A stretch of DNA of 64,000 nt. Source: Actinomyces faecalis (lineage in GTDB: Bacteria > Actinomycetota > Actinomycetes > Actinomycetales > Actinomycetaceae). The stretch covers positions 1,240,001 through 1,304,000 of the forward strand of contig NZ_CP063418.1 of the NCBI RefSeq assembly GCF_013184985.2, read 5' to 3'. Each line of letters begins with the position of its first letter. Position 1 is the first letter of the stretch. Shown one piece after another: positions 10,713 through 17,785 of this stretch. Below the pieces are notes generated by a model. The model was not told the origin of the DNA. It saw only the letters and a program-made list of their open reading frames with translations, and made no database searches. The translations under genes and the position numbers were made by a program.

Positions 10713-11339
10713 ATGATCGTCCCCATGACGACGCAGGACACGCACGGCGGGCACGGTGACGGCGACGCCGGGGCAGGGGACGCGCAGGGGCTGGCCCAGG
10801 AGGTCGCGAGGGCCGGCTTCTACCCCGAGGTCGTGCTCGGGGTGCTGACGACGGCGCTGGCAGGGGAGGAGACGCTGTCCTTCCTCGTCCAGCCTGAGAC
10901 GACCTTCGCTGAGGCCGTGCACCGCCACCTCACGCTGCTGGCTCTGACGAGCACGCGCCTGATCGTCGTCCACGTCGATGACGCCGTCGGTGAGGACGGT
11001 GCGCCGCTGGCGATCGCGACCAGCGAGGCCGTCCCGGTGGCGAGCATCGGCTCGGTGGCGCTGACGCACGGGGTGACTCGTCCGGCCGCCGGAGGAGGCA
11101 GTCTCGCTGAGGTCACGATCGCGGTCTCCTGGGGCGCGGTGCGCCGCCTGGAGCTGGAACCCGTGGTGTGCCCGGACCCTGCCTGCGAGGCCGACCACGG
11201 GCTGTCCGGGGTCTCGGTGCCCGACGACATCGTCGTGCGCGTGGCCGCGGGCGTGGAGGGGGACGACGCCGTCCACCGTGCTCGGGCCTTCGCCCAGGCG
11301 CTGTCGGCAGCGACGGTACGAGTGGCTGGGGCGGCATGA
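10713..11339 (+). CDS. DUF5998 family protein
   Basis: Protein of 208 residues without signal peptide or membrane segment, matching the conserved actinobacterial family found upstream of an alkaline-phosphatase-like gene. Recognisable stretches are ARAGFYPEVVLGVLTTAL near the start, HLTLLALTSTRLIVVHVDD, and PVCPDPACEADHGLSG, which contains two cysteines. Function unknown. An ATG at 10725 (MTTQDT) is an alternative start; GGAG five bases before 10713 supports the first. It overlaps the next gene by 4 nt (ATGA), so the two are co-translated. It is divergent from parC. Confidence 0.8.
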   Translation: MIVPMTTQDTHGGHGDGDAGAGDAQGLAQEVARAGFYPEVVLGVLTTALAGEETLSFLVQPETTFAEAVHRHLTLLALTSTRLIVVHVDDAVGEDGAPLAIATSEAVPVASIGSVALTHGVTRPAAGGGSLAEVTIAVSWGAVRRLELEPVVCPDPACEADHGLSGVSVPDDIVVRVAAGVEGDDAVHRARAFAQALSAATVRVAGAA

Positions 11340-12652
11340 ACGCCGTCGGCACCTCGCAGGACGCGACCACCCGCGGAGGCGACGCTGACGCCGTACCCGA
11401 GCTGCGCCAGGTGCTGGGGGCCGGAGCCCTGAGCGCAGGGCTCGCGCTCAGGAGCGTCGAGCGTGAGGGCGTGCTGACCCACGCTGAGGCGCTGGAGGCG
11501 GCCAGGGCCTGGGACCTGCTTGACGACGGCGCCTCCTCGCCCGCAGCGGGAGGCGGCACCGTCGTCGTCCTGGTGGACGGGCTGGGCCTGCAGCTGCTGC
11601 GCGAGCGTAAGGGGCACGCACCGACCCTGCGCTCGTGGCTGGCTCAGGCCGAGGACAGCAGGCACGGACCGGTGGCCCTGACGTGCTGGCCCTCGACCAC
11701 GGCGGCGGCCCTGACGACGCTGGGAACCGGGGCCGGCCCCGGGGTGACCGGCATGGTGGGCTACAGCGTGCTGAGCCCCTTCATCGACCGTGCTGCCCGC
11801 TACGCAGGTGTGCCCTGCGACCAGGACAACCTCTGCCTCATCACCTGGGAGGGACGGGCTCCGGACCCGAGGACCTGGCAGGACGTGCCCACGATCTTCC
11901 AGCGCCTAGAACGTGCCGAGGGCACCGTGCGATCGACCAGGGGACAGAGCGTTCCCCTGGCGGTGACCATCGGGCCGGCCCGCTTCGCTGGCTCGGGACT
12001 CACCGAGGCCGGGCTGCGAGGGACCCCGCACCTGGGGGCTGACCGCATGGAGGACCGGCCTGCCCTGGCGGCCAGCGCCCTGCGTCGTGGAACCAGGCTC
12101 GTCTACCTCTACGTCGGCGAGCTTGACCACGCCGGTCACGGGCACGGCTGGCGCTCGCAGGAGTGGCTCACCCAGCTGGAGCGGCTCGACACCACGATGT
12201 CGCAGCTCGTGCGGCAGGTGCCGAGGGGAACACGGATCGTCCTCACCGCCGACCACGGCATGGTGGACACCTGTGAGGAGCTGAGGGTGGACGTCACGGA
12301 CGATCCCCTGCTGAGCAGGGACGTCGTGGGGCTGGCCGGCGAGCCGCGCTTCAGCCAGCTCTACGTGCCCGGCGCCGACCCGGACACCGCCCAGGAGGTG
12401 GCCCAGCGCTGGCGCGAGGTCCTGGGGGAGCGCGCGCTGTGGGTCGGTACGCGGGACGAGGCTGAGCAGGTGCTGGGCCCGGTGGGGCCACGTGCCCACT
12501 CCGTGCTGGGTGACGTCCTGGTCGCTATGGACGGTGCCTGGGTCGTGGTCGATCCTCGTGTGCACAGTGAGCAGGCGATGGCGATGCCGGGAGTCCACGG
12601 CTCCTTCACGCCTGCGGAGACAGAGGTCCCGCTGCTGGTGACGTGGGCCTAG
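11336..12652 (+). CDS. Alkaline-phosphatase superfamily phosphodiesterase / nucleotide pyrophosphatase-like protein
   Basis: Protein of 438 residues of the type I nucleotide pyrophosphatase/phosphodiesterase group. The first metal site is in VVVLVDGLGL, the nucleophilic Thr in CWPSTTAAALTTLGTG, further metal ligands in YVGELDHAGHGHG and LTADHGMVD, and a last conserved His near GVHGSF. It has no signal peptide, so it is likely cytoplasmic. The start is the ATG at 11336, which overlaps the DUF5998 stop codon. The pair is syntenic in Actinobacteria; the physiological substrate is not known. A strong terminator follows the stop codon directly. Confidence 0.85.
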   Translation: MNAVGTSQDATTRGGDADAVPELRQVLGAGALSAGLALRSVEREGVLTHAEALEAARAWDLLDDGASSPAAGGGTVVVLVDGLGLQLLRERKGHAPTLRSWLAQAEDSRHGPVALTCWPSTTAAALTTLGTGAGPGVTGMVGYSVLSPFIDRAARYAGVPCDQDNLCLITWEGRAPDPRTWQDVPTIFQRLERAEGTVRSTRGQSVPLAVTIGPARFAGSGLTEAGLRGTPHLGADRMEDRPALAASALRRGTRLVYLYVGELDHAGHGHGWRSQEWLTQLERLDTTMSQLVRQVPRGTRIVLTADHGMVDTCEELRVDVTDDPLLSRDVVGLAGEPRFSQLYVPGADPDTAQEVAQRWREVLGERALWVGTRDEAEQVLGPVGPRAHSVLGDVLVAMDGAWVVVDPRVHSEQAMAMPGVHGSFTPAETEVPLLVTWA

Positions 12653-12679
12653 CCGGGACAGGGACGCAGCCTGTCCCGG
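12653..12679 (+). terminator. Hairpin terminator after the phosphodiesterase gene
   Basis: CCGGGACAGG (12653-12662) pairs perfectly with CCTGTCCCGG (12670-12679) across a 7-nt loop, immediately after the stop codon. No U-tract. It lies between convergent genes and may work in both directions. Confidence 0.8.
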
Positions 12680-12754
12680 TGCGAGGAGCAGTGAGGAGGG
12701 ACGGCGGGCCGGCCAGGGCCTTGAGGCGTGTGGCGCCCTGCCCGCCCTCCTCGC

Positions 12755-13861
12755 CTACTCGGGCTTGGCCCCGAAGACGATCTCGTCCCAGGAGGGCACG
12801 GACCGGCGTGAGCGTCGACGCGGCCTGGGCGCGCCCGCACCCGGCATGTCCGGCAGGGCCTCCTGGGTGGCGCCGGCCTGGGAGGAGTCGGAGGGACGGA
12901 CGTCCTCAGCCTCGGGCAAGGGCTCGGCGGCCTCGTCAGGCTCCTGTGCGGCCACGGCCCCTGTCACAGCCTCAGCCCGTGGTGCCTGGCCGAGCCGAGA
13001 GCCTGCCGGGTGGTTCCCGGTGTGGGCGCGGCGCCGCTCGGACATGGAGACGACCTGGGCCTCCCCCCGAGGGGAGGTGGGCGGGGCGACCGCGTCCGGC
13101 TCGTCGTCGGCCTCAGGCGGCGCCAGGTCGGCACGACGTCCGCGGCTGGAGGCAAGATCAGCCAGCAGCGCGTCGGTGGAGGCGTCCTCCGTGCTCGGTC
13201 CTGGCGGGGACAGCATCGGCTCGGCAGGCGCCACAGGGCGGGCGGAGGCTCCCGGTGCGCTGGAGTCCTGGTCGAAGACCTGGGCCTGAGCCAGGGCGGC
13301 GGCCTCGGTGAGCCAGCGAGCCTCGTCGTCGAGCGCGGTGACCGAGCGCGCGGTCAGGTCCAGCTCCCAGCGTGCCTGCTTCTCCTGCGCCCCCTGGACA
13401 AAGGTCAGCACCACCTGCCAGGGCTCGCGCCCCTGACGCAGCGCGTCCCAGGTCAGGCTCGCCGGCTCGACGCCGCGGGTAGCGAGCCGGTCGACGACGA
13501 GCTCACCCAGGACGGGGGAGTCCTTCTCCCAGCCGATGCGGCAGGAACGGGCCTGCTCCACCGCCCACGCGCGCTCGGCCAGGACCGGGCCCTCGAAGCG
13601 GCGGACGTGGTCGACGTCCAGGCCGGTGGACTGAGCCACCTCAGCGGCAGAGGCCCCGGCGCGCATCAGCGCCTGCAGGTCACGAGGACGCACCGCGGAG
13701 CCGGGAGCCGGTGGCTGGGGAGCGGGGGCCAGCGCTGCCGGGCGGGCACGACGCACTGCCGCACGCAGGGCGTCATCGACCACGATGGTGTAGCGCTCGC
13801 CGTGCTGGTCAGTCATGACGACCTGGTCGCCGTTGGCTCCCAGCAGCTCAAGCTCGATCAT
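12755..13861 (-). CDS. sepH: Septation protein SepH (DUF3071)
   Basis: Cell-division protein of 368 residues that in Streptomyces and Mycobacterium binds FtsZ and promotes Z-ring assembly. The N-terminal domain (MIELELLGANGDQVVM) contains a helix-turn-helix-like part around RPRDLQALMRAGASAAEVA. A long Pro/Ala/Glu-rich disordered linker follows, and the short conserved C-terminal motif RRSVPSWDEIVFGAKPE is present. The ATG at 13861 has AAGGAGG at 13871-13877. The location upstream of DUF4193 and close to parC agrees with other Actinobacteria. Confidence 0.9.
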   Translation of the reverse strand: MIELELLGANGDQVVMTDQHGERYTIVVDDALRAAVRRARPAALAPAPQPPAPGSAVRPRDLQALMRAGASAAEVAQSTGLDVDHVRRFEGPVLAERAWAVEQARSCRIGWEKDSPVLGELVVDRLATRGVEPASLTWDALRQGREPWQVVLTFVQGAQEKQARWELDLTARSVTALDDEARWLTEAAALAQAQVFDQDSSAPGASARPVAPAEPMLSPPGPSTEDASTDALLADLASSRGRRADLAPPEADDEPDAVAPPTSPRGEAQVVSMSERRRAHTGNHPAGSRLGQAPRAEAVTGAVAAQEPDEAAEPLPEAEDVRPSDSSQAGATQEALPDMPGAGAPRPRRRSRRSVPSWDEIVFGAKPE

Positions 13862-14056
13862 GGTCAGGTGCCTCCTTACAGCGCGTAGCCCGGCTACGTC
13901 TCACGACGTGTACGGCCCGGGGTACCCGCACAGGGTGCCACTGACCACGCCTGCGGGCGGGGAGGCGGGACGGGCGTGCCGTGCCTGGACCGTCGCCGCC
14001 AGTGGCCGCACGGCGCCGTGTGACGATGAGCGCGTTGCGATGAGGTGGTCAGTGTG

Positions 14057-14085
14057 TTCACGAGGACGCCAGCTGGTGCTATGGT
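14057..14085 (+). promoter_or_regulatory. Promoter of the DUF4193 gene, in the sepH-DUF4193 gap
   Basis: TTCACG (14057-14062), a 17-nt spacer and TATGGT (14080-14085) form a plausible sigma-70 promoter. It lies in a 348-bp gap (13862-14209) between divergent sepH and DUF4193; the untranslated leader would be about 118 nt. I see no further gene in the gap. Confidence 0.5.
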
Positions 14086-14209
14086 GCGCGTGCCCTGCCC
14101 GGAGGACTGCAGGGAGCAGGTCGGCGCGCCGCGGGCCCGCTGCCAGGTCCGGGTCCTTGCGGCACAGGGTCGCATCGATTGCCGTCGACGAGATAGAGAG
14201 TGACGAGCC

Positions 14210-14515
14210 ATGGCGACCGACTACGACGCCCCGCGCAAGAACGACGACGAGCCCGAGGCCGATTCCATCGAGGAGCTCACCGCTCGGCAGAAGGACCACT
14301 CCTCCGAGGCTATTGAGGAGGACGAGAACGAGGTAGCCGAGGGCTTTGAGCTCCCGGGTGCGGACCTGTCGCGCGAGGAGCTGAGCGTGCACGTGGTCCC
14401 GCAGCTGGAGGACGAGTTCACCTGCTCGGAGTGCTTCCTCGTGCACCACCGTAGCCAGCTCGCCTACGTCGACGACGCCACGGGGCTGCCCGTGTGCACC
14501 GACTGCGCGGGCTGA
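14210..14515 (+). CDS. DUF4193 family acidic zinc-ribbon protein
   Basis: Protein of 101 residues with an acidic first half (KNDDEPEADSIEEL) and a C-terminal zinc ribbon: FTCSECFLVHH and LPVCTDCAG give two CxxC pairs. Conserved in Actinobacteria near sepH; function unknown, possibly a transcription-associated factor by analogy with other small zinc-ribbon proteins. ATG at 14210. The dut gene, often found between this gene and DUF3710 in Actinobacteria, is not here: only 68 bp separate the two. Confidence 0.9.
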   Translation: MATDYDAPRKNDDEPEADSIEELTARQKDHSSEAIEEDENEVAEGFELPGADLSREELSVHVVPQLEDEFTCSECFLVHHRSQLAYVDDATGLPVCTDCAG

Positions 14516-14540
14516 CCTTCAGCCACGCACTGCGATCCCA

Positions 14541-14561
14541 GGGGCCGCCGGGGGCGGCCCC
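14541..14561 (+). terminator. GC hairpin between DUF4193 and DUF3710
   Basis: GGGGCCGCC (14541-14549) pairs with GGCGGCCCC (14553-14561) around a 3-nt loop. It stands between the DUF4193 stop and the DUF3710 ribosome site, so it may end or weaken read-through. Confidence 0.55.
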
Positions 14562-14583
14562 ACCCTGATCTGAAGGAGCACGG

Positions 14584-15297
14584 ATGGGCCTGTTCAGCAG
14601 GCGGAGCAAGAGCGTGGACGCTCAGGACAGCGAGAGCCAGGCGCAGGAGCCGTTGTCGAGCGCTGACGAGCACGAGCAGGACCAGGCGCCGCGTCCGACA
14701 GGACCCTGGGACGCCGAGGACGCCCCGGAGGTCCCCGCAGGGCGCGTCGACCTGGGTTCCTTGCAGGTGCCTGCCGTGGACGGCATGCAGCTGAGGCTCG
14801 ACTCCCCGGGTGAGGGACAGGCGCCCAGCGCCGTCGTCGTGGTCCTGGCGGGCTCGGCCCTGGAGCTGCGGGCCTTCGCGGCCCCGCGCAGCGCAGGGGT
14901 GTGGGACGAGCTGCGTGAGGACATCACCGCCGAGCTCAGCCGGACCCAGGCCTCCTACCGCATCGAGGAGGGACCCCACGGTCCTGAGGTCCTGGCCCAG
15001 GTCACGACTCAGGGGTCGCAGGGTCCGGTGAGCACCCCTGTCCGCTTCATCGGCGTGGACGGACCGCGCTGGTTCCTGCGTGGCGTCCTCCAGGGGCCCG
15101 CGGCTACTGATAACGAGGCTGCCACCCGTCTGCGCGAGGTCCTTGACGACGTCGTCGTGGTGCGTGACGGACAGGCCCGCCCTCCTCGCGAGCTCCTGCC
15201 GCTCCAGGCACCGCAGGCTGCTGCCGTGGCCGCCGGTGAGACCCGGACGGAGCTGGAGCCTCTTGAGCCCGGTCCCACTGTCGCTGAGGTCCGATGA
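14584..15297 (+). CDS. DUF3710 family protein
   Basis: Protein of 237 residues conserved in Actinobacteria beside dut, OB-fold and DUF3159 genes; function unknown. It starts with MGLFSRRSK, has an acidic linker, then GPWDAEDAPE and a compact domain with LRDITAEL-like and GPRWFLRGVLQGPAA stretches, the latter typical of the family. No signal peptide or membrane helix. AAGGAG sits 7 nt before the ATG. It overlaps the OB-fold gene by 4 nt (ATGA at 15294), so the set 14584-16402 is one translationally coupled operon. Confidence 0.88.
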   Translation: MGLFSRRSKSVDAQDSESQAQEPLSSADEHEQDQAPRPTGPWDAEDAPEVPAGRVDLGSLQVPAVDGMQLRLDSPGEGQAPSAVVVVLAGSALELRAFAAPRSAGVWDELREDITAELSRTQASYRIEEGPHGPEVLAQVTTQGSQGPVSTPVRFIGVDGPRWFLRGVLQGPAATDNEAATRLREVLDDVVVVRDGQARPPRELLPLQAPQAAAVAAGETRTELEPLEPGPTVAEVR

Positions 15298-15668
15298 GCC
15301 TGCTGCGGTACCTGGGCGCTCGTGCGGGGGTCCTGCGTGCCAGCCGGGAGGAGCTGGAGGCGCAGGACGAGGCGCGCCGTGCCGCTGAGCGGGGTACCGT
15401 CCTCATCAGCGAGCTCGTTGCGCGGGAGCGTGCCTGCGTCTCGGGCGTCCTGCGGGCGGTGACCTACCGGCCGGCGCAGGACAAGCCGGTCTTCGTCGGG
15501 CAGCTGTTCGACGGCACCGGTTCGGTCGACCTGGTGTGGGTCGGGCGCCGGTCCATCGCGGGGGTGCGCCCCGGCGTCCACCTGCGCGCCGAGGGCATGG
15601 TGGTGGCCGGACGTACCCGTCTCACCATCTACAACCCCGGCTACGAGCTGCTGGGAGCGCAGCAGTGA
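15294..15668 (+). CDS. OB-fold nucleic-acid-binding domain protein
   Basis: Protein of 124 residues. Residues about 40-115 form an OB fold related to the nucleic-acid-binding domains of RecG-like proteins: ISELVARERACVSGVLRAV, VFVGQLFDGTGSVDLVWVG and GVHLRAEGMVVAGRTRLTIYNPGYEL. It is always found between DUF3710 and DUF3159 in related genomes. Target nucleic acid unknown. Start and stop codons overlap both neighbours by 4 nt. Confidence 0.85.
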   Translation: MSLLRYLGARAGVLRASREELEAQDEARRAAERGTVLISELVARERACVSGVLRAVTYRPAQDKPVFVGQLFDGTGSVDLVWVGRRSIAGVRPGVHLRAEGMVVAGRTRLTIYNPGYELLGAQQ

Positions 15669-16402
15669 GCGGGCTCAGGGCCGTCAGCGGCGAGAGCTTT
15701 GACGTCGCGGCGGCGGTGGGCGGCTGGCGTGGCGTGGTCGAGTCGGTGGCACCCACGCTCGTGTTCGTCGTCGTCATCGCCCTGCGTCCCACGGCGCTCG
15801 TCCCCGCCCTGATCGCCTCCCTGGTACTGAGCGCGCTCGGGCTGGTGGCCCGGCTCGCTCAGCGTGAGCCGCTGACCCAGGTGCTGGCGGGCGCCGTGCT
15901 CGCACTGATCAGCGCTGCCTGGGCCTGGCGCAGCGGACAGGCCCAGGACTTCTACGCCACGGGGCTGGTCATCAACGCCGTGTGGCTGAGCGCCTGCGCC
16001 CTGTCCCTGGCCGTGCGCTGGCCCGTGGTGGGCGTGCTCATGGGGCTGTGGACCAGCGCGGCGCAGCAGACCGAGGACGGCGACAAGGCACGTCCTGGTA
16101 CCCGGCAGGCGGAGGACCCTCACGCTGAGGCGGCCGCAGGCTGGACCGCGTGGCGCACGGACCCGTCCCTGGCGGGCCCGCGTCGTCGTTACACGCTGGC
16201 TACCCTCGTCCTGGCCGCCATGTTCGCCCTGCGTCTGGTGGTCGAGGTCCCACTGTACCTGGCAGGTCAGGAGGCGCTGGGCGCCCTGGGTGTGGCCCGT
16301 CTGGTGCTGGGTGTGCCGCTGTTCGCCCTGGCCCTGTGGTTCATCTGGCTGCTGGTGCGTCCGGCTCGGGACCCGCAGCCTCCTCGGCCGGTGCAGGGCT
16401 GA
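15665..16402 (+). CDS. DUF3159 family integral membrane protein
   Basis: Membrane protein of 245 residues. Hydrophobic helices are seen around APTLVFVVVIALRPTALV, LVLSALGLVARL, VLAGAVLALISAAWAW, VINAVWLSACALSLAVRW, the segment starting TLATLVLAAMFALRLVVE, and VPLFALALWFIWLLV. The start is a GTG at 15665 that overlaps the OB-fold stop codon; upstream codons in this frame are antisense to nothing but lie inside the OB-fold gene. Function unknown. Its last 62 nt overlap the convergent TrkA gene. Confidence 0.85.
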   Translation: MSGLRAVSGESFDVAAAVGGWRGVVESVAPTLVFVVVIALRPTALVPALIASLVLSALGLVARLAQREPLTQVLAGAVLALISAAWAWRSGQAQDFYATGLVINAVWLSACALSLAVRWPVVGVLMGLWTSAAQQTEDGDKARPGTRQAEDPHAEAAAGWTAWRTDPSLAGPRRRYTLATLVLAAMFALRLVVEVPLYLAGQEALGALGVARLVLGVPLFALALWFIWLLVRPARDPQPPRPVQG

Positions 16403-17057
16403 AGATCGCCGGGATCTCGGCCAGGGCAGCCTCGCCCTCCTTGGCCGTGAGGAAGAGCAGCTCGTCACCGCGCTCGAAGCGCTCGTCGGCATCAGGGGTG
16501 AGCGGGCGGTACTCGCGCAGGATCGCCGCGAGGACGGTGTGCGGCGGAAGATCGACCTCGTTGACCAGCGTGCCGATCACGGGCGAGTCAGCCGGCAGGG
16601 TCAGCTCGTGCATGAAGGCCCCGGACTGGTGGAAGGTGAAGACCGAGACCAGCGAGCCGACGCTGACCGCCTCCTCAACCAGCGCCGTCATGATGCGTGG
16701 GGTGGACACGGACACGTCCACCCCCCAGGTCTCGTCGAAGAGCCACTCGTTCTTGGGGTTGTTCACCCTGGCGACGGTGCGTGGCACGCCGTACTCGGTC
16801 TTGGACAGCAGGGAGATCACGAGGTTGGCCTTGTCGTCCCCCGTCGCGGCGACGACGACGTCGACGTTCCCGGCCCCGGCCTCCGCCAGGGCGTCGACGT
16901 CGCAGGCGTCGGCCAGCTGCCACTCGGCGTCGGGGACCGAGGCGATACGCATGGCGTCGGGCGAGCGGTCCATGACAGTCACGTGGTGACCGTGGCTCAT
17001 GAGCTCGCGGGCGATGGAGCGGCCGACGCTGCCGGCACCGGCGATGAGGATCTTCAT
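16341..17057 (-). CDS. TrkA/RCK potassium-channel regulatory protein (CeoC-type)
   Basis: Cytosolic RCK protein of 238 residues that binds NAD(H) or nucleotides and regulates K+ transport. The N-terminal Rossmann fold starts MKILIAGAGSVGRSIAREL, with the acidic end of the second strand in VTVMDRSPDAM; the TrkA-C domain follows (LTLPADSPVIGTLVNEVDLP ... FERGDELLFLT). An Ala/Pro-rich tail ends the protein. It lies 3 nt after the second TrkA gene, so the two form an operon. Its 3' end overlaps DUF3159 by 62 nt on the other strand. Confidence 0.9.
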   Translation of the reverse strand: MKILIAGAGSVGRSIARELMSHGHHVTVMDRSPDAMRIASVPDAEWQLADACDVDALAEAGAGNVDVVVAATGDDKANLVISLLSKTEYGVPRTVARVNNPKNEWLFDETWGVDVSVSTPRIMTALVEEAVSVGSLVSVFTFHQSGAFMHELTLPADSPVIGTLVNEVDLPPHTVLAAILREYRPLTPDADERFERGDELLFLTAKEGEAALAEIPAIFSPAPAEEAAGPEPDAPAAR

Positions 17058-17060
17058 CTC

Positions 17061-17726
17061 TCAGGCCTCCTGGGGCCAGGGGCGGGACAGGGCGCGCTGG
17101 ATCGAGGACAGGCGCTCGGTCAGGGCCGCGACGTGGATACGGTCGTGCTCCTGCAGGAGCGTGGTGGCGGTGGGGACGAGGGCGGCGGAACCGCGCGAGA
17201 CCCAGGCCACGCGCAGGCCCAGCCGCTCCTCGATGGTACCGACGGCGGTGCCTACCCAGGCCTGGCACACGTCCGGCTGGGCGAGGGTGACCGTGCCTGA
17301 GGGGTCCTCGACCTCGCGCGCGGTGCCGCCGGGAAGCAGACGGCGCATCATCTGGTCCGCGGTCTGGCGGACGGTGGCCACGGTGGGGATACCGAGCCGC
17401 TCGTAGACGTCGGCCCGCCGCGCGTCGTAGATCCTGGCCACGACGTGCTCGACGCCGAAGGTCTCTCGTGCCACGCGCGCAGCCACGATGTTGGAGTTGT
17501 CCCCGTTGGACACGGCGGCAAAGGCGTAGGCCTCGTCGATGCCGGCCTGCTCCAGCGCGTCGCGGTCAAAGCCGAGGCCCTTGACCTTGCGCCCCTGGAA
17601 CTCGGCAGGAAGGCGCCGAAAAGCCTCGGAGGACTGGTCGATGACAGCCACGGAGTGGCCCTTGCGGTCCAGCTGGGTCGCCATGGTGGCTCCCACACGG
17701 CCGCACCCCATGATGACGAAGTGCAC
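17061..17726 (-). CDS. TrkA/RCK potassium-channel regulatory protein (CeoB-type)
   Basis: RCK protein of 221 residues. The nucleotide-binding fold begins MHFVIMGCGRVGATMATQL, with VAVIDQSSEAF as the acidic strand end, followed by a TrkA-C domain. First gene of a two-gene operon. The start is GTG at 17726; TACCGT ends 7 nt upstream, so the transcript may be leaderless. The gene is divergent from a KimA-like potassium/amino-acid permease with only 59 bp between them, which suggests the RCK proteins regulate that transporter. Confidence 0.9.
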   Translation of the reverse strand: MHFVIMGCGRVGATMATQLDRKGHSVAVIDQSSEAFRRLPAEFQGRKVKGLGFDRDALEQAGIDEAYAFAAVSNGDNSNIVAARVARETFGVEHVVARIYDARRADVYERLGIPTVATVRQTADQMMRRLLPGGTAREVEDPSGTVTLAQPDVCQAWVGTAVGTIEERLGLRVAWVSRGSAALVPTATTLLQEHDRIHVAALTERLSSIQRALSRPWPQEA

Positions 17727-17785
17727 GCAGCGAACGGTACTCCCACCCTTGGCCCGCCACGACCTCGGACGTAGGCTGCTGCCTC

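Noticed and set aside
10563..11276. Extension of the parC frame by 238 codons upstream
   Set aside because: The segment is antisense to the DUF5998 gene, reads as Arg/His/Gly-rich noise, and the family N-terminus begins at MPKSATTT (10562).
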